DNA from: Isosphaera pallida ATCC 43644
GTDB taxonomy: Bacteria; Planctomycetota; Planctomycetia; Isosphaerales; Isosphaeraceae
Direction: 5' to 3'
NCBI RefSeq assembly: GCF_000186345.1
Contig: NC_014962.1
Span: 1,984,001-2,048,000 of the forward strand
Length of the DNA stretch: 64,000 nt
Shown here: positions 16,567 to 25,714 of the stretch, piece by piece
Layout: each line of letters opens with the position of its first letter
How positions within the stretch are numbered: the first letter of the stretch is position 1
Notes under the pieces: model-generated
What the model saw: the letters and a program-made list of their open reading frames with translations, nothing else
Told to the model about the DNA's origin: nothing
Databases searched by the model: none
Program-made: the position numbers and the translations under genes

Positions 16567-17910
16567 TCAACGACGGCTACCCGACAAGGGCGAGAAGGGA
16601 GGCAGGGTGCCAACGGCACGGGCGGGCGGATCGAGAATCGAGTCGGGACGGTTCATGGTGGAACGGCTGGACACACTGGCCGAGCGGACGGAAGGCAACA
16701 AAACGGCGGAGCGACGCACTGAGTCGTCCAAAATCAAGGGGACGTTCACGCCTTCGGTCTCGCTCGGTTCAAAGGCCGAACGCGGCAAACTGATGAGCGC
16801 GCGTCGTGAGCGGTCAAGCGAAGAGCCGCGCGCTTCGTTCGGGATCGGGTTGGGAACGGGGGGCTGTTCAGCTTCCTGCGCCGGCTCCATTGGTTCGGTG
16901 GTGTTGGGAAGAATCGTCGGCGTGTCTTCAGGTTCAACCACCTTGGCCGCGTCGGAAGATGGAGCTTCCATGTTGGTCTCTTGGTCCATCGACTCCACCA
17001 GATTCGAATCCTCGTCGGACGCGGTAGCTTCTTCGTCCCCGTCAGGCGATTCGAGCGAGGAAACTGGCGCGGGCGGGGGCGTCTTGGAATGGCCAAGAGT
17101 ACGGACCTTTTGCTCCGATGCGAATGGAGAGGAGTTGTTGGGTTGAGGATGGACCGAGGAAGATTGAGGCGAGGGGGTCAACGGATGAGTCGTGGCGTTC
17201 GACTTCCGCAAACGGGGTGGACTGGAATCGCGTTGAGGGGTGGCGGAGGGGTCCTGATCGTGCGACAGGTGAGGGAGCGGTCGAGGTTGTTGAGGCGAGG
17301 CCTTGGTCGCCTTGGAGCTATGCCTCTTGACCTGGTGATGGGAATGGGGATCAAGTGGCAAAACCGATTCGGGCAGCAAGCCATTGTGTTGTTGTTGTGC
17401 TGATCCCTTCACTGGATGATGACCAAGATCGTAGCCGGGATCCAAACCAGACACCCTTTCTTTGCTTGGATGAACCGGGTGGCTCAGAGCTTGCGGAGCC
17501 GCCTCCGCTGGCTTGTGCCAAGACGGATCGCCGAACGGACCGTGAGGGTAAGGCGTGAGTTTGTGCGGCGCGACCGGACCAGGATCAAGATTAGGATTGT
17601 GGGGAGCTTGATGCGAAGGATCAACCGCAACGGCGGGGCCGCCCTGAGGATTGGGCAACACCTTCGTGGGCACGTTGGGAATCCCGTGGCCATGAGCGTG
17701 CTGAGGATCCATCTGAACCGAGGGACGCGGCACTGAATCCAACACGGCCCAGGGAGGCACCGAGGCGGTCTGCGAGGTCGCGTGAACCTGATGGCCGTGT
17801 CCCTTTAATCCCGCTAACCACTCGCCTGGATGCGAAGACCGGGGAGCGCCCGGCGCGCAACCGAGGGCCAACGACCCACCAGTGCACAGCCAGACCAATG
17901 AACGCTTCAT
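16567..17910 (-). CDS. Histidine- and proline-rich putative lipoprotein
   Basis: A 447-residue exported protein of unknown function. The N-terminus has a lipoprotein signal peptide with lipobox LALGC, predicting lipid attachment at Cys18. The first 270 residues of the mature protein are disordered-looking and contain about 26 histidines in clusters such as HGHQVH, QHAHGH and DPHSHH, together with many prolines; the second half has no histidine and is rich in Glu, Ser and Pro with an Asp/Glu-rich patch. The clustering suggests metal binding, which is inference. The start is firm: AAGGAGGAGG lies five bases upstream. It sits between the pfl activase and pfl genes on the same strand. Confidence 0.75.
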   Translation of the reverse strand: MKRSLVWLCTGGSLALGCAPGAPRSSHPGEWLAGLKGHGHQVHATSQTASVPPWAVLDSVPRPSVQMDPQHAHGHGIPNVPTKVLPNPQGGPAVAVDPSHQAPHNPNLDPGPVAPHKLTPYPHGPFGDPSWHKPAEAAPQALSHPVHPSKERVSGLDPGYDLGHHPVKGSAQQQHNGLLPESVLPLDPHSHHQVKRHSSKATKASPQQPRPLPHLSHDQDPSATPQRDSSPPRLRKSNATTHPLTPSPQSSSVHPQPNNSSPFASEQKVRTLGHSKTPPPAPVSSLESPDGDEEATASDEDSNLVESMDQETNMEAPSSDAAKVVEPEDTPTILPNTTEPMEPAQEAEQPPVPNPIPNEARGSSLDRSRRALISLPRSAFEPSETEGVNVPLILDDSVRRSAVLLPSVRSASVSSRSTMNRPDSILDPPARAVGTLPPFSPLSGSRR

Positions 17911-18305
17911 GACCCCTCCTCCTTGCGGGTCCGCCCCATCCCACCGTTGCGACCGACTTCGGCCTGACGAAAACTCCTCGGGAGATGGGACTGATTCCAG
18001 TTCGTGTCGTCAATCCGTGCGGAGAGCATGCGACGACTCGCAGGTTTCTTCGGACACCCCAGCTTGCCTCGTTCACCAAAAGTTTCGGAACTTGCCTGGT
18101 TCGCCCATGAGATGGACCAGCAGTGTGAGAAGATGCGACGCTTCCCAATCCCATCGCGGCTCAACGTCATGCGTCCGCAAGGACTTAGGTGGTTCCATTG
18201 TCGAGGCGGCGTCAGTGCGATGCCTGCAATCGTTTCGATCGCAACTGTGGCCTTCGAGAAACACCCGGGAAGGAGAAGCTTGTGATGCCCTCCACGCGCA
18301 ATGCA

Positions 18306-18342
18306 GAACCCATCGTGCGGTCGCTGACTGCACGATGGGTTC
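18306..18342. terminator. Perfect 13-bp hairpin downstream of pflB
   Basis: Arms GAACCCATCGTGC and GCACGATGGGTTC are perfect complements around an 11-nt loop. The element lies about 100 bp after the leftward pyruvate formate-lyase stop codon, consistent with transcription termination or 3'-end protection. No T-run follows on the minus strand. Confidence 0.55.
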
Positions 18343-18348
18343 GGAAGT

Positions 18349-18367
18349 CCGACAAAGGTCTTGTCGG
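18349..18367. terminator. Second hairpin downstream of pflB
   Basis: A 7-bp perfect stem, CCGACAA and TTGTCGG, with a 5-nt loop, immediately next to the 13-bp hairpin and closer to the pfl stop codon. The pair together look like a tandem 3'-end structure of the pfl transcript. Confidence 0.45.
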
Positions 18368-18438
18368 GGGGAAGGAGAGGAGAATGATTCGACCTCGAAG
18401 CACGGTCGGACGTGAGTGGTTGAATGGGGTGGATGGTG

Positions 18439-20727
18439 TCAGGCTTGACCGTGGAAGGTGCGGCGAATCACGTCAAGTTGCTGCTCGCGGGTGAGCTTGA
18501 CAAAGTGGACCGCGTAACCTGAGACACGCACTGTCAGTTGAGGATGGTTCTCCGGATGTTCCATCGCGTCGAGTAGGGTCTGGCGATCCAGCACGTTGAC
18601 GTTGAGGTGGAACAAGCCGGCGTCGAACACCACGTCCAAGGCCGCGACGAGGTTGCGAATCCGTTCCTCGGGGGTGCGTCCTAGCGCTGAGGGGACAATC
18701 GAGTGGGTCAAGGAGATGCCGTCCAGGGCGTTGGCGTAGGGCAGCTTGGCCACCGAGAGGGCCGAGGCGATGAAACCGGATTCGTCCCGGCCGTTCATCG
18801 GATTGGCCCCTGGCGAAAACGGTTCGCCCTGGCGACGGCCATCGGGGGTGTTGCCGGTCGCCTGACCATAGACCACGTTGGAGGTGATGGTCAGGACCGA
18901 CTGAGTGGGCTTGGCACCGCGATGCAGCGGGAACCGCCGCAGTTTCTCCATGAAGCGACTCACGAGGTCGGCGGCGATCCGGTCCACCCGATCATCGTTG
19001 TTGCCGTAGCGGGGGGAATCGCCTTCGATCTCGTAATCGACCGCCAGTCCCCGCTCGTTTCGTTTGACCCGCACCCGGGCATAACGGATGGCCGCTAGAC
19101 TGTCGGCCACCACCGCTAGGCCGGCGATTCCGAAGGCCATGACCCGCTCGGGATTCGAGTCGTGCAAGGCCATCGCCAGCCGCTCATAGTTGTACTTGTC
19201 ATGCATGTAGTGGATGACGTTCATGGCGTTGACGTAGGTTTCCGCCAACCAGTCCATCATCCGGTCGAACCGCTCCATCACCTCGTCGGGGTCCAGAACC
19301 TCCGAGGTGATCGGCTCGAACCCCTCGGCGACCACCTTGCCGGTCAGTTCATCCCGCCCGCCGTTGATCGCGTACAACAACGCCTTGGCAAGATTCACCC
19401 GCGCGCCGAAGTACTGCATCATCTTACCCAGCTTCATTGCCGAAACACAGCAGGCGATGCCGGTGTCGTCGCTCCAATGACGTCGCAGCAGCTCGTCGTT
19501 TTCGTACTGGATCGAACTGGTGGCGATCGAAACCTTGGCGCAGAACCTCTTGAACCCCTCGGGCAGGCGAGGAGACCACAGCACCGTCAAGTTGGGTTCG
19601 GGAGCCGGTCCCAGGTTGAACAGGGTTTGCAGGAAGCGGAAGCTGGTGCGGGTCACCAGAGGGCGGCCATCCCGGCTCATCCCCCCGATCGCTTCGGTCA
19701 CCCAGGTCGGGTCGCCGCTGAAGAGGGCGTTATATTCCGGAGTCCGCATAAACCGGACCAGACGCAGCTTGATGACCAGATCGTCGATCAGTTCCTGAGC
19801 CGCCATTTCATCCAAACGCCCCTCGGCTAGGTCGCGTTGGAGATAGATGTCCAGGAAGGTCGAGACCCGCCCCAACGACATCGCTGCGCCGTCGGCCTCT
19901 TTGATGGTCCCCAGATAGGCGAAATAGAGCCACTGAATCGCCTCGCGGGCAGTCTCCGCCGGACGGCCTACGTCGAACCCGTGCGCGGCGGCCATCGCCT
20001 TGAGTTCGCCCAGGGCGCGGATTTGCTCGGTTAATTCCTCACGGTCCCGAATCACTTCGTCGGTCGAAAACCGAGCGTCGAGCGCCGCCCGGTCGGCCCG
20101 CTTGACCTCGATGAGTCGATCGACCCCGTAAAGCGGTACCCGGCGGTAATCGCCGATGATCCGACCACGAGAATAACCGTCGGGCAGCCCGGTGATCAGG
20201 TGGCTGGAACGACAACGGCGAATCGTCTCGGTGTAGGCGTCGAAGACGCCCTGGTTGTGGGTCTTGCGGTACTTCGTAAAGATCTCCGCAAGCGTCGGAT
20301 CCAGTTGATATCCATAAGCCTCCAGTTCCTTGACAACCACCCCCAAACCGCCGAAGGGATAAATGCCACGCTTCAGCGGAGCGTCGGTTTGCAGACCGAC
20401 AATCAGTTCCCGTTCGCAATCAATCCAGCCCGGCGGATGCGCAGTGATTCCCTGGGGCGTCATCGACACGTCCAGCACCCCGCCCCGCTCCCGCTCTCGC
20501 GCTTTGAGTTCACAAACCTTGGCCCAGACCGCTTGGGTTCGCGGCGTCGGACCTGCCAAAAAACCATCGTCCCCTTCGTAAGGTTCCACGTTGCGCTGGA
20601 TGAAGTCCGCCACGTCGATCGAAGACGACCACTCACCCCGCTTAAACCCGCGCCAGGGATCCAACCGCGGCGGGGCGGCACCCGCTCCCCGTTCAACCGT
20701 CTTGGATTCCTCGAACAACACGGTCAT
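18439..20727 (-). CDS. pflB: Pyruvate formate-lyase (glycyl radical enzyme)
   Basis: Converts pyruvate and CoA to acetyl-CoA and formate. The glycyl radical site is G737 in RVSGYAVHF near the C-terminus, and the catalytic cysteine pair C426-C427 is in [12 protein letters not shown]; both are diagnostic of true PFL rather than of glycerol dehydratase or choline lyase relatives. Length 762 residues is normal. A G-rich ribosome site (GGGGGGACGAG) precedes ATG 20727. The radical would be installed by the activase encoded at 14511-15332. Oxygen sensitivity of PFL implies that the organism ferments or lives micro-aerobically at times. An AT-rich 219-bp upstream region probably has the promoter. Confidence 0.96.
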   Translation of the reverse strand: MTVLFEESKTVERGAGAAPPRLDPWRGFKRGEWSSSIDVADFIQRNVEPYEGDDGFLAGPTPRTQAVWAKVCELKARERERGGVLDVSMTPQGITAHPPGWIDCERELIVGLQTDAPLKRGIYPFGGLGVVVKELEAYGYQLDPTLAEIFTKYRKTHNQGVFDAYTETIRRCRSSHLITGLPDGYSRGRIIGDYRRVPLYGVDRLIEVKRADRAALDARFSTDEVIRDREELTEQIRALGELKAMAAAHGFDVGRPAETAREAIQWLYFAYLGTIKEADGAAMSLGRVSTFLDIYLQRDLAEGRLDEMAAQELIDDLVIKLRLVRFMRTPEYNALFSGDPTWVTEAIGGMSRDGRPLVTRTSFRFLQTLFNLGPAPEPNLTVLWSPRLPEGFKRFCAKVSIATSSIQYENDELLRRHWSDDTGIACCVSAMKLGKMMQYFGARVNLAKALLYAINGGRDELTGKVVAEGFEPITSEVLDPDEVMERFDRMMDWLAETYVNAMNVIHYMHDKYNYERLAMALHDSNPERVMAFGIAGLAVVADSLAAIRYARVRVKRNERGLAVDYEIEGDSPRYGNNDDRVDRIAADLVSRFMEKLRRFPLHRGAKPTQSVLTITSNVVYGQATGNTPDGRRQGEPFSPGANPMNGRDESGFIASALSVAKLPYANALDGISLTHSIVPSALGRTPEERIRNLVAALDVVFDAGLFHLNVNVLDRQTLLDAMEHPENHPQLTVRVSGYAVHFVKLTREQQLDVIRRTFHGQA

Positions 20728-20946
20728 GATCTCGTCCCCCCAACTTCATTTTCGAATGCCGGCGGTTGCGACCCCCCCGGTCAGGTTGATTAATGATTGT
20801 TTGGAGTCCCTTCTCCAATTTTAGGATACGAACAAAATGAGGTTTGGGTTCGATTTGGATCCGCTTGGCAGGCCGCCTGGGGTTGGTCACATAGCATCCC
20901 GATCGATTGACCGTCGAACCCGGCCGAGGCGAGGACCGCGTGGGTT

Positions 20947-21687
20947 TTACTGGGTGAGGCCGGAGACAGCCCGATCGACCACCCCGAAGCCATCGGGAGG
21001 CGTGGGGTGAGAGTTGGGCGTGGGTGGGAGTTGGGGTGGAGAATCGGCGTGGTCCGCCTCGAACGACGTGGACGAAAGAACGGGATAGTCGGCTCGGGCC
21101 ACCAATTCGTCGTTGCCGAAGCGATCGGTGCGGGACGCGGGATGGTGGCCGACGGGGGCGGAATTGGGATTCCAATCGGCCCCGGCGGGAAGATGAAGGG
21201 GCGTGGGGTTGTCTGCCAGATCGGTTGGGGTGGGGAACGCGGGCAGGGACCGAGGTAACGCGAAGGGATGGGTGGCGGCGATCCAGATTCCTGGAAGGAT
21301 GGCAACCAGCGCAACGGCGGCCAACAGCCAACCGGGACGGAACTCCAGGGTCAACAGCCAGTCACCCAAGGGGTTGCTTAGGATGGATAGAGATCGTCGT
21401 TGATCTGCGAGGGCGGCAGGACGGCGGGCTTCGTGAAGTTGACGGCGAAGCGCGGGCCAGAGCGAGCCGTCGGCGACTGCCTTGCGCCAACCTGGCGGGT
21501 CGTCCCGACCCACTTCGGCTAGGGTGTCGAGAAGACCGCGGATCCGAGCCGCCTCGGCTCGACACCGGGGACAACCGGCCAGGTGACGCTCCACTTGGCG
21601 GCGTTCCTCGCCCACAAGATCGTCGCTGGCCCACAATGCCAGATGGTCCCGCACGCGGTCGCAATCCGTTTTCCATAACGCGATCAT
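20947..21687 (-). CDS. Zinc-finger anti-sigma factor
   Basis: A membrane-bound anti-sigma factor that would hold the ECF sigma encoded directly upstream. The cytoplasmic domain has the ZAS motif HLAGCPRC (HxxxCxxC) near residues 35-42, with an upstream Cys/Asp-rich helix (CDRVRDHLALWASDDL). A single membrane segment, WLLAAVALVAILPGIWIA, is at about residues 120-140, and the remaining about 100 residues are outside, Pro/Thr-rich and without a recognised sensor fold. The gene overlaps the sigma gene by four bases (ATGA), so the two are translationally coupled. Confidence 0.85.
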   Translation of the reverse strand: MIALWKTDCDRVRDHLALWASDDLVGEERRQVERHLAGCPRCRAEAARIRGLLDTLAEVGRDDPPGWRKAVADGSLWPALRRQLHEARRPAALADQRRSLSILSNPLGDWLLTLEFRPGWLLAAVALVAILPGIWIAATHPFALPRSLPAFPTPTDLADNPTPLHLPAGADWNPNSAPVGHHPASRTDRFGNDELVARADYPVLSSTSFEADHADSPPQLPPTPNSHPTPPDGFGVVDRAVSGLTQ

Positions 21688-22511
21688 TGTTGCGACTCCG
21701 GGGTATCGACAGGGGCGGGGGAAGTTGAAACGGACGCAGAGGAAGCAGGGACGTTGGACGGCGATGAGTTGGACGACTCAACCTTATCCCGAAGGTCGGG
21801 GAACCCCTTTATGCCGGCGGGACGTTCTAATGGGATTGAAGGGCGATCGACGAACGCAGTCGGCTCGATTTCCCGACGTTCCCAGAGCTTGCGGAAGTGA
21901 TGGCGAGCCTGGGCCAGACGCCAGCGGATGGTCGCCTCGCGACGGTTTAAGATCGCGGCCACCTCAGCGGAGGAAAACCCTTCCAAGTCCCGAAGAACCA
22001 AGACGACGCGATCGGCCGGGGGAAGCAGTTCCAGAATCCGATGAACCTCCTGAACCAACTCGTCACGCCGACGATCTTGGCTGGGATCAGCCGGGTCCAA
22101 GTAACGGCGCGTCTCGTCGCTGGCGGCGGCTTGGAGCGAGAGGGTAGCCGGACTGTTGGAAGAGTGTTTCCGCAACCAGTCTAATCCGAGATTCACCGCC
22201 ACCCGGAACAACCAGGGACCGAAACGCCGCGAGGAGTCGAACTGATCCAGTCGAACGTACACTCGCCAGAAGGTATCTTGAGCCAAGTCACGGGCGGTCT
22301 CGCCGTCACGCACCAGACGGGTGAGGACACGAATCAACTTCCGCTCGTAACGGGCTACCAGCTGCGCGAATGCCTCCTCGTCGCCCCGGCGAGCGCGCTC
22401 GGCGAGTCGAGCATCGGACGCTTCGTTGACAAACGGGGCCGAAGGCCAGCTTGAACCCTCGGAACCGGTGTCGTCCAACTCGGGGTTGGGCGAAAGCGGA
22501 GTGGGAGGCAT
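21684..22511 (-). CDS. ECF-type RNA polymerase sigma factor
   Basis: A 275-residue extracytoplasmic-function sigma factor. Region 2 spans about residues 40-110 (FAQLVARYERKL, ETARDLAQDTFWRVY for -10 recognition), and region 4 about 155-210, with the helix-turn-helix VAAILNRREATIRWRLAQAR. About 35 residues N-terminal to region 2 and a Ser/Pro-rich tail of about 60 residues are extra compared with minimal ECF factors. It is the first gene of a two-gene operon with its anti-sigma factor. It diverges from the acetyltransferase gene with 150 bp between starts. Confidence 0.92.
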   Translation of the reverse strand: MPPTPLSPNPELDDTGSEGSSWPSAPFVNEASDARLAERARRGDEEAFAQLVARYERKLIRVLTRLVRDGETARDLAQDTFWRVYVRLDQFDSSRRFGPWLFRVAVNLGLDWLRKHSSNSPATLSLQAAASDETRRYLDPADPSQDRRRDELVQEVHRILELLPPADRVVLVLRDLEGFSSAEVAAILNRREATIRWRLAQARHHFRKLWERREIEPTAFVDRPSIPLERPAGIKGFPDLRDKVESSNSSPSNVPASSASVSTSPAPVDTPESQQ

Positions 22512-22661
22512 TCGAATCCCCGGAAAAAGAGGGTGGAATCGGTTCTTGACTTTTTACGAGCCGACCGCTCCGAACGTTGGCGGTTTTTGGTGGTTTCTTC
22601 CCTCCCCTCTTGACCCCGCGATGATCCCACCGCGGTTCTCTTCGCCCCGAGACGACCCCAC

Positions 22662-23687
22662 ATGACTTCGTTTCCGTCCGATCCTCCACCTTCGGACGCC
22701 TTAGCCGCCCACCCCTCTGCCAGCGCTGACTCAACGTCGCCGCGAGGAGTCCAAAGGCCAATCCCTTGTCCGTTGGAGCGCTGGAGCGAGGGGCTCCAAA
22801 TTCTGTTCCGACGGGCCCCGCAATCGCTTCGACCCGCCATGATCGCTGAGGCTCTCAAGGATCTCCACACCGGGCAATTGGCCCCAGACACCCTTTGGAT
22901 TACCTTGAGACACGATCGGACGATTGGCGCGATTCGTTGGTTCCCTTTGGACCACCACACCGCGTTCCTCCACCCTCCCGAAGTCGTTCACGCCCGGCGG
23001 CGTGCTGCCGTGGCCGCTCAGTTAGTCCGTGCCGTGCTGAAGGATCTGAAACATCGGGGCCTTCGCGCGGTCCAAGCCTTGCTCGACCCCGAACAGGATC
23101 AGGTCGCGGCAGCTGACTTCATCCGGGGCGGACTCCCAGCCGTGACCACTTTGGAGCTTCTGGAACGTTCCACCCTCATTCCTCCGATCGTGCCCCAACG
23201 AACTCCGCGACTGGTCTGGCGTGAATACCAGCCGGATCTGGACCAGGTCTTTGATCGGATTCTTCGCCGAACGGCCATCGATAGTCTGGACCTTCCCGAG
23301 TTGAACGGTCTGCGTGGGTTCCAGGACGTTCTGGCCGGTCAGGTCGCCGCCGGACGCTTTCTCGCCTCGTTTTGGAGACTTGGTGCCCCCATCGAAGAGG
23401 GGCCAAACTTCGATCCTTGGGCCCGACCGGAGCGGGTGGTGTTGCTCTGCGCCCCGTCGAATCGTTACGACGCTTGGGAACTCACCTACCTCGGATTGAC
23501 CCCCGAGGCTCGGGGACGCGGTCTGGCCCGTCGCGCTTTGGCGGATGCCTTGGAACTGACCCGTGAACACGCCTCCCGTCTTACTCTGGCCGTGGACCTT
23601 CGCAACCTTCCCGCCGTCCGGCTCTACCGCGCTGCCGGATTCGTTCCCTTCGATCGCCGCGCCGTCCATCTCCTCCGTTTGAACTGA
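22662..23687 (+). CDS. GNAT-family N-acetyltransferase
   Basis: A 341-residue protein whose C-terminal 80 residues form a GNAT domain: the acetyl-CoA loop is TPEARGRGLARRALADAL and the terminal beta-strand region is RNLPAVRLYRAAGFVPFDRR. The N-terminal 200 residues look like a second, weaker acetyltransferase half (TGQLAPDTLWITLRHDRTI, ARRRAAVAAQLVRAVL), so a tandem GNAT arrangement is possible. Acceptor substrate is unknown. ATG 22662 is preceded by no strong ribosome site. It reads away from the sigma factor gene. Confidence 0.82.
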   Translation: MTSFPSDPPPSDALAAHPSASADSTSPRGVQRPIPCPLERWSEGLQILFRRAPQSLRPAMIAEALKDLHTGQLAPDTLWITLRHDRTIGAIRWFPLDHHTAFLHPPEVVHARRRAAVAAQLVRAVLKDLKHRGLRAVQALLDPEQDQVAAADFIRGGLPAVTTLELLERSTLIPPIVPQRTPRLVWREYQPDLDQVFDRILRRTAIDSLDLPELNGLRGFQDVLAGQVAAGRFLASFWRLGAPIEEGPNFDPWARPERVVLLCAPSNRYDAWELTYLGLTPEARGRGLARRALADALELTREHASRLTLAVDLRNLPAVRLYRAAGFVPFDRRAVHLLRLN

Positions 23688-24385
23688 GCGTTTTCCCTCC
23701 TCTCCCGGCTCGCCACATCCCGCGTTGCCGATCAGTTGCGTCTTGACACCATTGAAATCATCCCATCCCGCCCGCCACCATCAGACACCAAGAAGAATCG
23801 CCATCCACCTTGATCCAAACCCGACCCGCTTCATCTCGGAACGGCCTTACGCTTGGGCGGTGAAATCGGTTTAACAACGCCAAGTGTTCTACTCAAAGAG
23901 GCCGGACCACCCCTTTGCGCGTGAAGGGCGTCGATTTTTCGCCACATTCCCTGGTCAAGCATCGCCTATCGAACCATCCTTGTCTTGGAACGCTCGGCGG
24001 TGTCAGGTCTGCCGATCCCTTTGCTAGGGTTGTCCACCCGCGCCGCCTTTCCGTTTCCACTTCCACGTTTCCAGGTGGATCCGCCAACTCATCCCGTTTG
24101 TTCCAAAAACATTCATCCGCGGAATCCCACGCCTGGAGCGTTTTCCCACGACGACCCGCCGGACGGCGACCCTCTTCGCCGAACGGATGACGAAACAAGA
24201 ACCCGCGAGTCTGTTCGCGCGACGTTGCGACCGCGAACCCGTCGGACCCAGGATGATTCCTCGCGGTTCACCGCACTCGTTCCACCCCAGGCAAGAGAAT
24301 GATGCGGCACACAACGAGATATGAACCCCGCGAGGGAATCGAAATAAATCAACATCAGGTCCTTTCGACCTGGAGGAATCCGGTG
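23688..24385. other. Long gene-free leader before the Flp pilin gene
   Basis: Almost 700 bp without a supported gene. Short frames on both strands are not convincing. The sequence is less G-rich than surrounding genes and may be a long 5' untranslated region or promoter region for the pilin; I see no recognisable riboswitch or tRNA. Confidence 0.5.
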
Positions 24386-24634
24386 ATGTTCTCAAACCAA
24401 AGACGACGCTTCGTTCCAACACGCGGGATCGTTCCCGTTCTGACGCTTCAAGACGAGCAGGGCGCGACAGCCGTCGAGTATGCCGTCATGCTGATGGCGA
24501 TCCTCTTGGCGATGATCACCTCGATTCGCTACTTTGGAGAAGCCAACGAGCAGATGACCAACAACAACAGCACGGCGGTCCATTCCGCCATCGACGGAGC
24601 CATATCCCAAGGCGCGGGAGGCGGTGGCAGTTGA
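24386..24634 (+). CDS. Flp/Fap-type pilin
   Basis: An 82-residue class IVb prepilin-like protein. The processing site and hydrophobic core are typical: GATAVEYAVMLMAILLAMI, with cleavage expected after the Gly and Glu at position +5, followed by about 20 hydrophobic residues. The C-terminus is short and Gly-rich. ATG 24386 has GGAGGA eight bases upstream. Flp pilins assemble into tight-adherence pili, but none of the tad/cpa assembly genes is in this window, so the gene stands alone here. It almost abuts the converging unknown gene (18 bp between stops). Confidence 0.85.
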   Translation: MFSNQRRRFVPTRGIVPVLTLQDEQGATAVEYAVMLMAILLAMITSIRYFGEANEQMTNNNSTAVHSAIDGAISQGAGGGGS

Positions 24635-24652
24635 GCAGCGGACTCTGACGTC

Positions 24653-25714
24653 TCACCGACACGACACGATTGCGTTCGATTCTGGCTGATCGGTTCGACA
24701 CACTTGTCGAATTGAGACCAATCCAACCCATTTCAATCCAATTCCGTCCGATCGAGCGTCATGGTCATTCTCCCACCCCCCGACGAGGTGGGTCAAAGCG
24801 TGGTCGTCGCCCATCCGCGTTCGGCTTCGGCGGAGCCGTTCGCGCGAGGGTGATTCTCCTTTCAAATTCGAAGATGAACGGCCCACCGGTTCGTTGATCG
24901 GCTCCAGGCCAGAAACGCCCATGTTCCAGCCTTCCCAGATCGAAGCGGAATCGGGATGTCCTCTGCGCATCCAGAGCTTAGCATCCTCCAGCGCTTGAAG
25001 ACGACGATCCCGATCCGGCTGCTCCAACACGATCCGAAGGCAATCGACGAAGCGGGTGAGGAAAGGTTGATCGGCGGCCAACCGGTGGAGTTGGTCCCGC
25101 GCGTTGGCTTGAGCTGTCGCGTCGGCCCCGCGTCGCGTTGCCAGAGCGACCAGCGTGAACGCCCGCGTCACAGGATCGGGATGATCGGTCATTTCTTCCA
25201 AACCGACTTCGCTCAGGGTTACCCCCTGAACCGCCGCCTCGGCCAAGGCGCGGGCGAACTGGGCACGGAGCCAGTCGGGCCAGTTGGGTGAACGAGCCGT
25301 CGCCAATGCGAAGCCGCGCGGATCGCCCCGCACCGCCTCGGCTCCCAAACGTTCGGCCAAACGCCAACGCGCCAGGGTCGGGAGCTCTTTGCGAAAAACG
25401 AACTCCCAAATTTGCGCGGGGGTTACCCGGGGATCGTTCGCCAACCGATCGCCCGCTTGAATCCGCTCCACGAGGGCCGATCGCTCATCGAACAACACGA
25501 ACACGTCGCGCCATACGTCGCGCATCGACCACACATTCCAGGCGAACCACCCGACCCAAAGGATCACTCCTATCAAGCCCGCTAACCCCAACCAAAACAA
25601 CACGCCGTATTTCTCCCGCGCGGTTCGGGAAGAGGGCAAGGACGAAGGGGAGATGGGAGCCGCGGAGACCGCGCCCAACACCGGCAACTCTGGCAACCTT
25701 CGTTGTTCGCTCAT
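24653..25714 (-). CDS. Unknown membrane protein with helical repeat-like region
   Basis: A 353-residue protein I cannot assign. About 35 residues precede one membrane segment (YGVLFWLGLAGLIGVILWVGWFAW), then an Ala/Arg/Leu-rich alpha-helical region at about residues 75-245 with weak HEAT-like character (DDHPDPVTRAFTLVALATR-like), then a low-complexity tail of about 90 residues with little structure. The start overlaps the stop of the upstream gene by four bases (ATGA, 25711-25714), so the two are almost certainly translated from one mRNA. The tail runs close to the pilin stop codon and may be poorly conserved. Confidence 0.65.
   Translation of the reverse strand: MSEQRRLPELPVLGAVSAAPISPSSLPSSRTAREKYGVLFWLGLAGLIGVILWVGWFAWNVWSMRDVWRDVFVLFDERSALVERIQAGDRLANDPRVTPAQIWEFVFRKELPTLARWRLAERLGAEAVRGDPRGFALATARSPNWPDWLRAQFARALAEAAVQGVTLSEVGLEEMTDHPDPVTRAFTLVALATRRGADATAQANARDQLHRLAADQPFLTRFVDCLRIVLEQPDRDRRLQALEDAKLWMRRGHPDSASIWEGWNMGVSGLEPINEPVGRSSSNLKGESPSRERLRRSRTRMGDDHALTHLVGGWENDHDARSDGIGLKWVGLVSIRQVCRTDQPESNAIVSCR

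Larger units (their letters stand above)
17911..18438. other. Gene-free stretch between pflB and the lipoprotein gene
   Basis: No gene is supported in this 528-bp region. It contains two strong hairpins near its pfl side (listed separately), and should hold the promoter of the lipoprotein gene on its other side. The remaining sequence shows no repeat or RNA gene that I recognise. Confidence 0.5.

Noticed and set aside
20786-20790. TTGAT half-site upstream of pflB as an FNR/Anr box
   Set aside because: The required second half ATCAA at a 4-bp spacing is missing, so an oxygen regulator site is not supported.
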